DNA of 64,000 nt from Actinotalea sp. JY-7876 (lineage in GTDB: Bacteria > Actinomycetota > Actinomycetes > Actinomycetales > Cellulomonadaceae). Position numbers and translations under genes: made by a program. Below are positions 27,277-36,662 of this stretch, piece by piece. The stretch covers positions 62,001 through 126,000 of the forward strand of contig NZ_CP059493.1 in the NCBI RefSeq assembly GCF_014042015.1, read 5' to 3'. Every line of letters starts with the position of its first letter. Within the stretch, counting starts at the first letter, position 1. The notes under the pieces are model-generated. The model was not told the DNA's origin and did not search any database. It saw only the letters and a program-made list of their open reading frames with translations.

Positions 27277-28128
27277 ATGGACCGCGCCGCCGTCGCCGAC
27301 TTCCTGCGCACCCGCCGCGCCGCGCTCCGCCCCGCCGACGTCGGCCTGCCGGCGGGCGCGCGCCGCCGCACGGCAGGGCTGCGCCGCGAGGAGGTCGCCG
27401 CGCTCGCCGGCATGTCCACCGACTACTACACGCGGCTCGAGCAGCGGCGGGGCCCCACCCCGTCGCCGCAGATGCTCGCGGCGATCGCCCGGGCGCTGCG
27501 CCTGACCGTCGACGAGCACGACCACCTGCTGCGCCTCGCGGGCCACGTGCCGGCGCCACGGTCGCGACGCTCGCCGCACGTGAGTCCCGCGCTGCTGCGC
27601 GTCCTCGACCGCCTCGACGACACCCCGGCGTTCGTCGTGACCGACGTCGGCGAGACGCTCGCGCAGAGCCGCGCCGCCGTCGCCCTCTTCGGGCCGCGCT
27701 CGCAGGTGCCGTGGCCGGGCCGCAGCAGCTACTACCGGTGGTTCACGGACCCGGCCGAGCGGCGGCTCTACCCCGAGCGCGACCACGCGCACCAGAGCCG
27801 CGTCCAGGCGGGGGCGCTGCGCACGGCCCTCGACGCGGGCGGGCCGGGCAGCCCGGCCGCGGACCTGGTGCGGCGCCTGCGCGAGCAGAGCGCCGAGTTC
27901 GTCGAGATCTGGGAGCGTCACGAGGTCCTCCCGCCGCGGTTCGACGAGCACAAGACGCTGGTCCACCCGGAGCTGGGCGAGATCGACGTCGACTGCCAGG
28001 TGATGTTCAGCGAGAACCGTGCCCACGCGCTCGTGGTCCTCACCGCGACCCCGGGAACGGAGAGCCACGAGAAGCTGCGCCTGCTCGCGGTGATCGGCGA
28101 CCAGCAGCTGTCGGCGGTGAGCGACTGA
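27277..28128 (+). CDS. XRE-family regulator with MmyB-type ligand domain
   Basis: 283 residues. The helix-turn-helix (residues 1-80) contains RREEVAALAGMSTDYYTRLE followed by QRRGPTPSPQMLAAIARAL; the C-terminal MmyB-like domain has HVSPALLRVLDRLDDTPAFV and RLREQSAEFVEIWERHEV. These regulators usually repress a divergent oxidoreductase gene; here that is the SDR at 26370-27119. The ligand is unknown. Confidence 0.9.
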   Translation: MDRAAVADFLRTRRAALRPADVGLPAGARRRTAGLRREEVAALAGMSTDYYTRLEQRRGPTPSPQMLAAIARALRLTVDEHDHLLRLAGHVPAPRSRRSPHVSPALLRVLDRLDDTPAFVVTDVGETLAQSRAAVALFGPRSQVPWPGRSSYYRWFTDPAERRLYPERDHAHQSRVQAGALRTALDAGGPGSPAADLVRRLREQSAEFVEIWERHEVLPPRFDEHKTLVHPELGEIDVDCQVMFSENRAHALVVLTATPGTESHEKLRLLAVIGDQQLSAVSD

Positions 28129-28146
28129 GGCCGTGCCGCCCGAGGC

Positions 28147-28539
28147 TCAGCGATCGCGCGACGACAGCACGCAGAACTCGTTCCCGTCGGGGTCGGCGAG
28201 CACCTCCCACGAGACGTCCGCGGGCTGCCCCACGTCGACGCGCGTCGCTCCCAGCTCCAGCAGCCGGGCGATCGCGGCGTCACGGTCCTCGTCGACGTGC
28301 GGGGCCAGGTCGAGGTGGAGCCGGTTCTTCCCCTGCTTCTCGTGCTCCACGCGGACGAAGACGAGGCCGGGCGGCACCTGGTCGAACGGGAGGCTCGTCC
28401 CGAGCTCGCGGGCCCAGGGCGGGACGACGATGACCTCCTCGTCGCCCGCGACCATGATCTCCCAGCGCAGGGCCTGGGCCCACCACCGCGCGAGCGCCTG
28501 GTGGTCGCGTGCCTCGATGACGGTGGAGTACCAGCGCAT
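28147..28539 (-). CDS. VOC-family protein
   Basis: ATG 28539, with GAGGGAG upstream, gives 130 residues: MRWYSTVIEARDHQALARWW, RLHLDLAPHVDEDRDAAIARL and EVLADPDGNEFCVLSSR. This is the common actinobacterial single-domain glyoxalase-like type with the DPDGNEFC ending. Its stop faces the XRE regulator's stop 18 bases away. Function unknown. Confidence 0.85.
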   Translation of the reverse strand: MRWYSTVIEARDHQALARWWAQALRWEIMVAGDEEVIVVPPWARELGTSLPFDQVPPGLVFVRVEHEKQGKNRLHLDLAPHVDEDRDAAIARLLELGATRVDVGQPADVSWEVLADPDGNEFCVLSSRDR

Positions 28540-28645
28540 GACGGCTCCCTCGCTCGCGCGGACCCGGGCGGCCCGGTGCGACCAGGATGCACCGCACCAC
28601 TGACACGCGCGCGGGCCGAGTCCCGCCGCGCGCGAGCGGCTCGCG

Positions 28646-29227
28646 CTACCGGCCGACGCCCACCGGCGAGAGGTCCGCGCCGGTGACCACGGGGCACCCG
28701 GCGAGGTGGTCGTCCACGAGGCCGCACGCCTGCATGGCGGCGTACGCCGTCGTGGGGCCGACGAAGCGGAACCCGACGGACTTGAGCGTCCGTGCGAGCG
28801 CGACTGACTCCGCCGTGGTCGCCGGCACCTCGCGGAACTCGGTCGCACGCGGGGTGCGGACCCGCACCTGCGGCGCGTGGGACCACACGAGGTCGGTCAG
28901 CGTGCGCCCGGCGTCCCACAGCCCCACGACCGCACGGGCGTTGGCGATGCTCGCCTCGATCTTGGCGCGGTTGCGCACGATGCCGGCGTCGGCCATGAGC
29001 CGCGCGACGTCGCCGTCGTCGAAGCGGGCCACTGCGGCCGGGTCGAAGCCCGCGAACGCCTCGCGGAACGCCGGCCGCTTGCGCAGCACCGTGATCCACG
29101 CGAGGCCGGACTGGAACGCCTCGAGGCAGAACCGCTCGTAGAGCTCCGCATCGCCGCGCACGGGCACGCCCCACTCGGTGTCGTGGTACTCCTCGTAGAG
29201 CGGGTCCCCGTCGCCGAAGCACCTCAT
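28646..29227 (-). CDS. tag: DNA-3-methyladenine glycosylase I
   Basis: A 193-residue protein opening MRCFGDGDPLYEEYHDTEWG, the diagnostic Tag N-terminus, with FQSGLAWITVLRKRPAFREA, VARLMADAGIVRNRAKIEA and KSVGFRFVGPTTAYAAMQA. The zinc-snap Cys and His are partly visible. It removes 3-methyladenine from alkylated DNA to start base excision repair. Confidence 0.95.
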   Translation of the reverse strand: MRCFGDGDPLYEEYHDTEWGVPVRGDAELYERFCLEAFQSGLAWITVLRKRPAFREAFAGFDPAAVARFDDGDVARLMADAGIVRNRAKIEASIANARAVVGLWDAGRTLTDLVWSHAPQVRVRTPRATEFREVPATTAESVALARTLKSVGFRFVGPTTAYAAMQACGLVDDHLAGCPVVTGADLSPVGVGR

Positions 29228-29379
29228 CGGTCCGCCCTTCCTCCTCGTGCCGCCGCCGCGGCACCTGCTCGGTGCGGTCCAGCATGGGGCACGACGGGGA
29301 CGTCGCGGTGCCGGTCCACAGGTAGCAACCACCGGCGGACGTCGTCGCGGAGAGCCCGGGCAGCGCCCGGCGCGCGGCG

Positions 29380-29589
29380 TCAGCGGCGGCGGACCGCCAG
29401 CGACGAGGTGGCGGCCTCGACGGGCGTGGCCTGCGCCCCACCGGTCGGCTCGGCCGACGCCGCGACGGGCTCCGTCGGCACCGCGAGCAGGCCCTCGTGC
29501 ACCGCGCCGAGGATCTCGGGGTCGGCGGCCACGGGAGCTCCACCGAGCGCGGCTCGAGCCCGGGCGACCTCGTCGTCGGTGTCCGTCAT
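29380..29589 (-). CDS. Small acidic protein, unknown function
   Basis: ATG 29589 begins a 69-residue product: MTDTDDEVARARAALGGAPV, then ADPEILGAVHEGLLAVP and a Thr/Ala/Glu-rich tail ending SSLAVRRR. No signal peptide, no membrane helix, no recognised family. It lies between hrpA and tag on the same strand; the 65-base gap to hrpA has no obvious promoter. Coding is likely from codon bias. Confidence 0.5.
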   Translation of the reverse strand: MTDTDDEVARARAALGGAPVAADPEILGAVHEGLLAVPTEPVAASAEPTGGAQATPVEAATSSLAVRRR

Positions 29590-29654
29590 GGGGTCAGAGT
29601 AGGTGGAACCGGGCGCCCGCGGGAGCGTTTCCACGACCGCGTCTCACGGTCCGG

Positions 29655-32600
29655 TCAGGCCGCCAGCGCCGTGCGGATCCGCTTCACCGAGACCGGTTGC
29701 GGGGTGCCGAGCTGCTGGGCGAACAGGCTCACGCGCAGCTCCTCGATCATCCAGCGGACCTCGGCGAGCCGGGCCAGGCGGGCGGCGTCCGGCGCCGCGG
29801 CGCGCGCGGTGCGCAGTGCGTCGTCGTACGCCTCGGCGACCTCCGCGACCTGCCAGGCCAGCGCCTGGTCCCGCCCCGGGTCGGCGGCCGCCTTGTCGAG
29901 GCGGTGACGGGCCGCGCGCAGGTAGCGCACGACGTGCGGCAGGCGGGCGGCGCCGACGTCGCTCGCCATCCCGTCGTGCACGAGGGCGCTGAGCTGGCCC
30001 CTGACGTCGGTCACGGTCGAGAGCAGGGCCAGGCTCGTCGCCGAGCGCAGCGCGCCGTCGAGCTCCCGCGCCGCGGCGAGCACGGCCGCCAGGTCGCGCG
30101 CCACGGCGTAGGTGCGGTCCTCGAGGCGGTCGCGCAACCGCGTGCGCAGCGCGGCGTACCCGGCGGCGTCCCGCACCGCGCCCGTCCCGCCACCGGCCTC
30201 GGTCGCCAGGGCATCGACGGCCGCCCGCTGCAGGTCCACCACCAGCGCCTCGGTGCTCGGGTACGGGCTCGCGGCCAGGGTCAGCGACTCGGTCGTCGTC
30301 CACCGGGTCGTGATCCGGCCGGAGGCGAGCGCGAGCTCGGTGACGAGCAGCTCCCGCACGCCGACGGGGTGACGCAGCGCCTGCTCGCCCGCCGTCGTGA
30401 GCACGCGCAGGTCGACCGGGCGCCGCCCGTCCTTGCGGCGCTCGCCCGCCACGAGCGCCGGGTAGCCGTGCACGCTCACGCCCCCGGCCGACGTCGTGAC
30501 GACCTCCGGCAAGCGCCCGTCGGGCAGCCCGTCCGGCCACGTCGTCACCCCCGCGCGCTCGAGCTCCGCGCCCGGCGCGGGAGCCGGCGTCGCGGCGCCT
30601 GAGGCGGCCGGGCTCGCCGCGCCCGGCGCCGCGGCGGCGGACTCGCGCACCGCGGCGCGGACGGCGTCCCGCACGGCGCTGCGCACCGCGTCCTCGGACT
30701 GCGGCGCCAGCCGACGCTGGAGCGCGACGAGGTCGGACCCCTCGTCGAGCACCACCGCGGACCGCCCGCGCTGCTCCACCACCCGGAAGCGCATCCGCAG
30801 GTGCGGCGGCAGCCGCGAGGTGTCCCAGGCGTCGTCGGGCACGTCGACGTCCCGCAGCGCGCGGACCGCCCGACCGAGCACGGCCGTGAACGACGGCGCC
30901 GCGTCGGCCGCACGCACGGTGTCCTCCCACGACGGCTGGGTCTCGCGGAGCCAGGCCACCACGGCGCGCGCGACGTCCGGCGCCGGGACGAGCTGCACCC
31001 GCACGGGCTTGGGCAGCGCGCGCACGAGCGCGACGACGAGCTCCTCGTGCAGCCCGGGGACGAGCCAGTCGAACCCCTCCGGCCGCACGCGCGGCAGCAC
31101 CGCGACGGGGATGTGCACCGTCACGCCGTCGGACTCGGTCCCGGGCTCGAACTGGTAGGTCAGCGGCAGGCGCAGGTCCGCCTGCGGCCACACCGACGGG
31201 AACGCGGACTCGTCGACCTCGGCGTCGCCGACCAGCAGCGCCATCGAGTACGTCAGCAGGTCGGGGTCGTGGCGGCGCGCGCCCTTCCACCACTGGTCGA
31301 AGTGGCGGGCGGAGACGACGTCGGCCGGGAGGCGCTCGTCGTAGAAGGCGAACAGCGCGTCGTCGTCCACCACCAGGCCGCGGCGGCGCGAGCGGTGCTC
31401 GACCTGCTCGGCCTCGGCGAGCAGGCGGCGGTTCGCGTGGAAGAACTCGTGGTGCGTGGTCCACTCGCCCTCCACCAGCGCGTGGCGGATGAACAGCTCG
31501 CGCGCGTGCTCGGGGTCGACCTTGGCGTAGAGCACGCGGCGGCCCGCGACGATCGGCACGCCGTAGAGCAGGACGCGCTCGGTCGCCATGGCCGCGCCCT
31601 GCTTGGTGGACCACGCCGGCTCGGAGTACGTCCGCTTCACGAGGTGCGGCGCGAGCTCCTCGGCCCACTCCGGCGAGATCCGGGCGACGTCGCGCGCCCA
31701 CAGCCGCGAGGTCTCCACGAGCTCGCCGGCCATGATCCAGGCCGGCGGCTTCCGGGACAGCGGCGACCCGGGGAAGATCGCGAACCGGGCGCCGCGGGCG
31801 CCGAGGTACTCGTTGCGCGCCTGCGGCTTGCGTCCGGGCCGGGCGTCGCGCCCCTTGGCGGGGGCGTTGGCGCGGACCTCGGTGACCTCCTGCATGCCGA
31901 CCTGCGACAGGAGGCCCGCGAGCAGGGCCTGGTGGATGCGGTCGCCGTCCCACGCCAGCCGCAGGGACGGCGCCTCCTCGGCGCTCACCGCGACCTCGGC
32001 GGCCCCGGTGCGACGCTGCTCGAGGGACGCGTCGACGCGCGCCTTGCGGTCCGCGCGGGTGGCCCCCGGCGCCTCGATCGGCGCCGGCGTCACAGGCGGG
32101 CGCACGACGATGCCCAGCGGCTTGGCCATCTCCTTGAGCTGCGTCACCACGTCCTGCCACTCGCGCAGGCGCAGGTAGTTGAGGTGCTCGGCGCGGCACA
32201 GCCGCCGGAACGCGCTCCCGGACAGCTCGCGCTGCTGCTCGCGGACGTAGGTCCACAGGTTGAGGTAGGTGAGGAAGTCCGACGTCGGGTCGGCGAAGCG
32301 CGCGTGCATCGCGTCGGCCTGCGGTCGCTGCTCCATCGGCCGCTCTCGCGGGTCCTGGATCGAGAGCGCCGCCGCGATGATCATCACCTCGCGCGCGGCG
32401 TCGCGCCGCCCGCCCTCGACGATCATGCGCGCGAGGCGCGGGTCCATCGGGAGCAGCGCGAGCGCGCGTCCGACGTCGGTCAGGCGCGTGCCGTCCGCCG
32501 CGGGCGTCAGCGCCCCGAGCTCGGTGAGCAGCTGGACGCCGTCGCGGACCGCGCGCACGTCGGGCGGCTCCACGAAGGGGAACCGGGCGACGTCGTCGGG

Positions 32601-34082
32601 CGTGCCCGCGACGCCGACCGCGACCATCTGCAGGATCACGGACGCGAGCGACGTGCGCAGGATCTCGGGCTCGGTGAACTCGGGCCGCGACGCGAAGTCG
32701 GCCTCGGAGTAGAGCCGGATGGCGATGCCGTCCGCGACGCGTCCGCAGCGGCCCGAGCGCTGGTTCGCGCTGGCCTGGGAGATCGGCTCGATCGGCAGCC
32801 GCTGGACCTTGGTGGCCTTCGAGAACCGCGAGATGCGCGCCGTGCCCGGGTCGACGACGTACCGGACGCCCGGCACGGTCAGCGACGTCTCCGCGACGTT
32901 GGTCGAGAGCACCACGCGCCGGTGCTGGTGCGGCTCGAAGACCCGGTGCTGCTCGGCGGCGGACAGGCGGCTGTACAGGGGCAGCAGCTCGATCGAGCCC
33001 GGGACCGCCGGCCCGTGGCCCAGGGCCCGGGGTCCGAGGTGGGTGGCCAGCGCGTCCTCGGCGTCGCGGATCTCCCGCTCGCCGGAGAGGAACACCAGGA
33101 TGTCGCCGGGGCCCTCGGCGCACAGCTCGTCGACCGCCTCGCAGATGGCGGTCATCAGGTCGCGCTCCTCGACGTCGCCGCGCCGCGAGGGCGTGCGCTT
33201 GAGCGGCGCGTCCGGGATGTCGAGGTCGTCGTCGTCGCCCGGGGCCGCCGCGTCGTCGGGCCGCAGCGGGCGGTAGCGGACCTCGACCGGGTAGGTCCGC
33301 CCGCTGACCTCGATGACGGGCGCCGGGACGCCGTCCGGGTGCTCGGGCGTGGGCGGACCGGCGAAGTGCCGGGCGAAGCGCTGCGAGTCGATGGTCGCCG
33401 AGGTGATGACGACCTTGAGATCGGGCCGCTTCGGCAGCAGGCGCGTGAGGTAGCCGAGGATGAAGTCGATGTTGAGGGAGCGCTCGTGCGCCTCGTCGAT
33501 GATGAGCGTGTCGTAGGCGAGCAGCTGCGGGTCGCGCTGGATCTGCGCGAGCAGGATGCCGTCGGTCATGACCTTGACCAGCGTCTCCTCGGACGACTGG
33601 TCGGTGAACCGCACCTGGTACCCGACGACCGTGCCCAGCGCGCCGGACCCGCCGGTGATCTCCTCGCTGATCCGCTCCGCGACGCTGCGGGCCGCGATCC
33701 GGCGGGGCTGCGTGTGCCCGATCTGACCCGCGCGCCCGCGCCCGAGCTCGAGCGCGATCTTGGGCAGCTGCGTCGTCTTCCCGGAGCCGGTCTCGCCCGC
33801 GACGATGACGACCTGGTGGTCGCGGATCGCGGCGGCGATGTCCGCTCGCCGCGCGGAGACCGGCAGCTGCTCGGGGTAGGTGATCGGCGGCAGGACGACG
33901 TCCGCGCGGACCTGGGCGCGGCGCTCGCGGCGCGCGGCCTCGCGGCCGGCGTCGTGCACGGCGCGGGGGCCGACGTCGCGCTGGCGGTTGCCCTGCTGCT
34001 CCCCGCCCGGGCGCCCGCCGCGGGGTCGGCGGCCACCGGACCGACGTCGGCCCGGTGCGGACCGCTGGGGCTCGTCACTCAC
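29655..34082 (-). CDS. hrpA: ATP-dependent RNA helicase HrpA (DEAH box)
   Basis: A very large (1475-residue) DEAH helicase. The Arg/Gly-rich N-terminus is followed by Walker A VIVAGETGSGKTTQLPKIA, DEAH in TLIIDEAHERSLNIDFILGY, SAT in VVITSATIDSQRFARHF, motif VI QRSGRCGRVADG, the HA2/OB-fold region, and the long DUF3418 C-terminal half typical of HrpA. In E. coli HrpA resolves stalled or collided ribosomes. Length and architecture are normal for the family. Confidence 0.97.
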   Translation of the reverse strand: MSDEPQRSAPGRRRSGGRRPRGGRPGGEQQGNRQRDVGPRAVHDAGREAARRERRAQVRADVVLPPITYPEQLPVSARRADIAAAIRDHQVVIVAGETGSGKTTQLPKIALELGRGRAGQIGHTQPRRIAARSVAERISEEITGGSGALGTVVGYQVRFTDQSSEETLVKVMTDGILLAQIQRDPQLLAYDTLIIDEAHERSLNIDFILGYLTRLLPKRPDLKVVITSATIDSQRFARHFAGPPTPEHPDGVPAPVIEVSGRTYPVEVRYRPLRPDDAAAPGDDDDLDIPDAPLKRTPSRRGDVEERDLMTAICEAVDELCAEGPGDILVFLSGEREIRDAEDALATHLGPRALGHGPAVPGSIELLPLYSRLSAAEQHRVFEPHQHRRVVLSTNVAETSLTVPGVRYVVDPGTARISRFSKATKVQRLPIEPISQASANQRSGRCGRVADGIAIRLYSEADFASRPEFTEPEILRTSLASVILQMVAVGVAGTPDDVARFPFVEPPDVRAVRDGVQLLTELGALTPAADGTRLTDVGRALALLPMDPRLARMIVEGGRRDAAREVMIIAAALSIQDPRERPMEQRPQADAMHARFADPTSDFLTYLNLWTYVREQQRELSGSAFRRLCRAEHLNYLRLREWQDVVTQLKEMAKPLGIVVRPPVTPAPIEAPGATRADRKARVDASLEQRRTGAAEVAVSAEEAPSLRLAWDGDRIHQALLAGLLSQVGMQEVTEVRANAPAKGRDARPGRKPQARNEYLGARGARFAIFPGSPLSRKPPAWIMAGELVETSRLWARDVARISPEWAEELAPHLVKRTYSEPAWSTKQGAAMATERVLLYGVPIVAGRRVLYAKVDPEHARELFIRHALVEGEWTTHHEFFHANRRLLAEAEQVEHRSRRRGLVVDDDALFAFYDERLPADVVSARHFDQWWKGARRHDPDLLTYSMALLVGDAEVDESAFPSVWPQADLRLPLTYQFEPGTESDGVTVHIPVAVLPRVRPEGFDWLVPGLHEELVVALVRALPKPVRVQLVPAPDVARAVVAWLRETQPSWEDTVRAADAAPSFTAVLGRAVRALRDVDVPDDAWDTSRLPPHLRMRFRVVEQRGRSAVVLDEGSDLVALQRRLAPQSEDAVRSAVRDAVRAAVRESAAAAPGAASPAASGAATPAPAPGAELERAGVTTWPDGLPDGRLPEVVTTSAGGVSVHGYPALVAGERRKDGRRPVDLRVLTTAGEQALRHPVGVRELLVTELALASGRITTRWTTTESLTLAASPYPSTEALVVDLQRAAVDALATEAGGGTGAVRDAAGYAALRTRLRDRLEDRTYAVARDLAAVLAAARELDGALRSATSLALLSTVTDVRGQLSALVHDGMASDVGAARLPHVVRYLRAARHRLDKAAADPGRDQALAWQVAEVAEAYDDALRTARAAAPDAARLARLAEVRWMIEELRVSLFAQQLGTPQPVSVKRIRTALAA

Positions 34083-34127
34083 GACGCACCATTCTCCCGT
34101 ACGCGGGACGACGGCGCGTCGCGGATA

Positions 34128-34493
34128 TCAGCGGGAGGGGGCGTCCACCGAGGCGGGGGCCACCTCCGCGGGGCCCGGCGCCGGCTCGGCGAGGCGGCCC
34201 GTGCGGCGCAGCCAGCGCTCGAGGGGGAGCGTCACCAGGGGCGGGACGGCGGCGGCGAGCGCGACCAGCGTCACGCGCGCGCCCCACCGCAGCCGCACCG
34301 CGGCGACCACCGCGACGACGACGTAGATCATGAAGGCGGCCCCGTGCAGGCGGCCGAAGACCTGCACCCCCAGCTCCGTCGTGTGCGTGACGTGCTTGAG
34401 CAGCATCCCCACGAGCAGCCCGGCCCAGGTCGTGGCCTCCAGCAGGGCGACGACGGCGAAGATCCGGCCGGTGCGAGAGGGCGCAGGGGTCAT
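34128..34493 (-). CDS. DUF3817 integral membrane protein
   Basis: The 121-residue product has three to four membrane helices and the family residues EATTWAGLLVGMLLKHVTHT and FGRLHGAAFMIYVVVAVVAA. DUF3817 proteins occur widely in actinobacteria, often near heme or oxidative-stress genes, without known function. It is divergent from soxR (54 bases to its -35). Confidence 0.85.
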   Translation of the reverse strand: MTPAPSRTGRIFAVVALLEATTWAGLLVGMLLKHVTHTTELGVQVFGRLHGAAFMIYVVVAVVAAVRLRWGARVTLVALAAAVPPLVTLPLERWLRRTGRLAEPAPGPAEVAPASVDAPSR

Positions 34494-34547
34494 GGGACGA
34501 CCCTACGTGCTCGGCCCCGCCCCGCCGCCGCCCGCGACGACCGGTCG

Positions 34548-34578
34548 TTGACCTCAACCTCGGTCGAGGTTCTACGGT
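34548..34578 (+). promoter_or_regulatory. SoxR-type promoter of soxR
   Basis: TTGACC (34548-34553), 19-base spacer, TACGGT (34573-34578). The over-long 19-bp spacer is the MerR-family hallmark. It holds the dyad CCTCAACCTCGGTCGAGG (34552-34569), matching the SoxR box pattern CCTCAA...TTGAGG. The same dyad precedes the transketolase genes. Confidence 0.75.
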
Positions 34579-34612
34579 GGCGGCTCGTGCCGTCCCAGGA
34601 ACGGAGACCCGG

Positions 34613-35062
34613 ATGGACTCCAACGACGTCCTGTCCGTCGGCGAGGTGAGCGCGCGCACCGGGCTCACCGTCTCGGCCCTGCACTTCTACGAGCGCGAGG
34701 GGCTCATCGCCCCGTTGCGCGGTCCGGGCAACCAGCGCCGGTACCCGCGCTACCTGCTCCGGCGGATCTCGCTGATCGTCGTCGCGAAGCGCCTGGGCAT
34801 CCCGCTCTCGGAGGTCGCGGAGGTCTTCGCTGACCTGCCGATGGACCACGAGCCCACCACCGCCGACTGGAAGCGGGTCTCCCGCAGGTGGAAGGTGCGC
34901 CTCGAGGAGCGGCGCGAGGCGATCGTCCGGCTCGAGAAGGAGCTCGTCGGCTGCATCGGCTGCGGGTGCCTGGCGATGCGCTCGTGCGACCTGCTGAACC
35001 ACGACGACGTCCTGGGTGGACGCGGTCGCGGCCCCGTGCGGCTCGACCCGGCGGCCGGCTGA
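34613..35062 (+). CDS. soxR: Redox-sensitive transcriptional activator SoxR
   Basis: ATG 34613 has GGAG eight bases upstream; 149 residues. MerR-type HTH (LSVGEVSARTGLTVSALHFY), ERE and dimerisation helix, then the [2Fe-2S] cysteine cluster CIGCGCLAMRSC (C-x2-C-x-C-x5-C), diagnostic of SoxR. In actinobacteria SoxR senses redox-active metabolites and activates by untwisting an over-long promoter. A matching box overlaps its own promoter, so it is probably autoregulated. Confidence 0.96.
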   Translation: MDSNDVLSVGEVSARTGLTVSALHFYEREGLIAPLRGPGNQRRYPRYLLRRISLIVVAKRLGIPLSEVAEVFADLPMDHEPTTADWKRVSRRWKVRLEERREAIVRLEKELVGCIGCGCLAMRSCDLLNHDDVLGGRGRGPVRLDPAAG

Positions 35063-35076
35063 CGCCGTCAGGCCGC
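35051..35076. terminator. Bidirectional terminator hairpin between soxR and transketolase
   Basis: GCGGCC (35051-35056) pairs with GGCCGC (35071-35076) and TGACG (35060-35064) with CGTCA (35066-35070), a strong bulged hairpin containing both stop codons of the converging genes. No T-tract. Confidence 0.45.
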
Positions 35077-35940
35077 ACCGACGAGCCGCTGCCGGATCCC
35101 GCGCGCGTCGAGCCCGTGGTGGCGCGCGTGGTCCTCGGGACTGCCGTAGCGGCGCACCTCGGTGCGTCCGACGCCGACGAGGTCGAGCGCGATCGGGCGC
35201 CCGCCCAGGGCCGCGAGCACCTCGGGCGCCGTCGTCCCCTCGAGGTAGGGCTCGACCACGACCAGGCGACCGCGGTCCGCGACCAGGGCGGCCAGCCCCG
35301 GCGCGTCGAGCGGGGACGGCGTCGCGGTGTACGCGACCGCGACGTCGAGGCCCTCCGCCGCGCGCAGCGTCGCCCCGAGTGCCGGACCGACCGCGAGGAC
35401 GGCCGCGCCACGCCCCTCGCGCACGACGCGGATCGTGCCGTCGGCGGGGTACGCCTCGGGGTTGGACGCGCTGGAGAGCCGGACGTACTGCCGGTCGTCC
35501 GCGCGGGCGGCCGCCCGCAGGAGCGCCTCGACCTCGTCCGGGTGGCCGGGGACGTGGACCCGCCACCCCGGCAGGGCTGCGAGGAGCGCGACGTCGGCGG
35601 GGCACTGGTGGGTGCGCCCCTCGCTCGCGGCGTCGTAGCTGGCGCCGATCGAGACCAGCACCGCGCCCAGGTCCTGGTGCGAGAGGTCGAGCTTGATCTG
35701 CTCGTAGGGCCGCTCGACGAGGAACGGCGCGTAGGAGTGCACGAACGGGCGCAGGCCCGCCGTCGCCAGACCGGCGGCGACCCCGATGAGCGCCTGCTCG
35801 CGGATGCCGACGTTGATCACGCGCTCCGCGGCGGGCGTCCCGCGGCCGAGGTCGACCGGGCCGATGTCCGCGAGGACGAGCGCGGTCCTCGGGTCCCGCG
35901 CCAGGAGGTCCGCCATCGTGGCGGTGAAGCGCGCGCGCAT
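35068..35940 (-). CDS. Transketolase C-terminal subunit
   Basis: The 290-residue product (MRARFTATMADLLARDPRTA) carries the pyrimidine-binding half of a transketolase: VINVGIREQALIGVAAGLAT (the Glu that activates thiamine), EGRTHQCPADVALLAALPGW and the C-terminal domain (GRLVVVEPYLEGTTAPEVL). It is coupled by ATGA to the N-terminal subunit; together they equal one normal transketolase. Split versions are used in pentose or other sugar-phosphate conversions. Catalytic partner is the next entry. Confidence 0.9.
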   Translation of the reverse strand: MRARFTATMADLLARDPRTALVLADIGPVDLGRGTPAAERVINVGIREQALIGVAAGLATAGLRPFVHSYAPFLVERPYEQIKLDLSHQDLGAVLVSIGASYDAASEGRTHQCPADVALLAALPGWRVHVPGHPDEVEALLRAAARADDRQYVRLSSASNPEAYPADGTIRVVREGRGAAVLAVGPALGATLRAAEGLDVAVAYTATPSPLDAPGLAALVADRGRLVVVEPYLEGTTAPEVLAALGGRPIALDLVGVGRTEVRRYGSPEDHARHHGLDARGIRQRLVGAA

Positions 35941-36656
35941 CAGCCGGCCTTCCGTGCCGTGCGGACCACCGTCACGTGGGGTCCGTCGGCCGGGGCCGTC
36001 AGCGCCGCCTCCAGCGCGTCGTGGTCCCTCGCGTCGGCGTGCGCGGCCGCCCAGCCCTCCACCTCGAACCGGCGCGCGATCCCGCCGGGCCACCCGAGCG
36101 ACGTCGAGTCGTTGTCGACGACGACGCAGCGCAGCCGGTCGAGCCGCCACCGGCCCGCGATCGCCATCGCCTCGTGGTTGCTGCCCTCGTCGAGCTCGGC
36201 GTCACCGACGAGCACGTGGACCACGCCGCCCTCGCCCGTGATGCCCAGGCCCCGCGCGAGGCCGACGGCGATCGGCAGGCCGTGCCCGAGGGACCCGCTC
36301 GAGATCTCCACGCCCGGGACCAGCAGCCGGTCCGGGTGGTGGCCCAGCGGCGACGTCGTGCCCGCCAGGTCGTCGAGCCACGCCTCGGGGAAGAACCCGA
36401 GCGTCGCGAGCACCGCGTAGTAGGACGCCGGACCATGGCCCTTGGACAGCAGGAAGCGGTCGCGGCCGGCGCGCTCCGGCGTCTCGGGGGCCACGCGCAG
36501 CACCCGGGTGTGGAGCACCCACAGGACGTCCAGCGTCGAGTGCGCCGCGGCGTCGTGCTTCTCGTCGCCCGTGACGCGGGACAGGTTCCGCATGAGGGCG
36601 TCGGGGAGGTGGGCCGGCGATGTGAGCGTCGGTGCGGCGGGTGTCGTCGTCGTCAT
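35940..36656 (-). CDS. Transketolase N-terminal subunit
   Basis: The 238-residue product has the thiamine-diphosphate domain: FLLSKGHGPASYYAVLATLG, SGSLGHGLPIAVGLARGLG and the metal/TPP motif VLVGDAELDEGSNHEAMAIAG...VVDNDSTS. ATG 36656 lies 6 bases after a predicted -10, so the mRNA is probably leaderless. The SoxR box upstream implies induction by redox stress, when NADPH demand shifts pentose-phosphate flux. That physiological link is inferred. Confidence 0.9.
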   Translation of the reverse strand: MTTTTPAAPTLTSPAHLPDALMRNLSRVTGDEKHDAAAHSTLDVLWVLHTRVLRVAPETPERAGRDRFLLSKGHGPASYYAVLATLGFFPEAWLDDLAGTTSPLGHHPDRLLVPGVEISSGSLGHGLPIAVGLARGLGITGEGGVVHVLVGDAELDEGSNHEAMAIAGRWRLDRLRCVVVDNDSTSLGWPGGIARRFEVEGWAAAHADARDHDALEAALTAPADGPHVTVVRTARKAG

Positions 36657-36662
36657 GGGTCG

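Noticed and set aside
30801-34649. 1282-codon plus-strand open frame opposite hrpA
   Set aside because: Runs antisense through a clear DEAH helicase; low-complexity Arg/Gly/Leu/Val sequence without motifs. Typical shadow frame.
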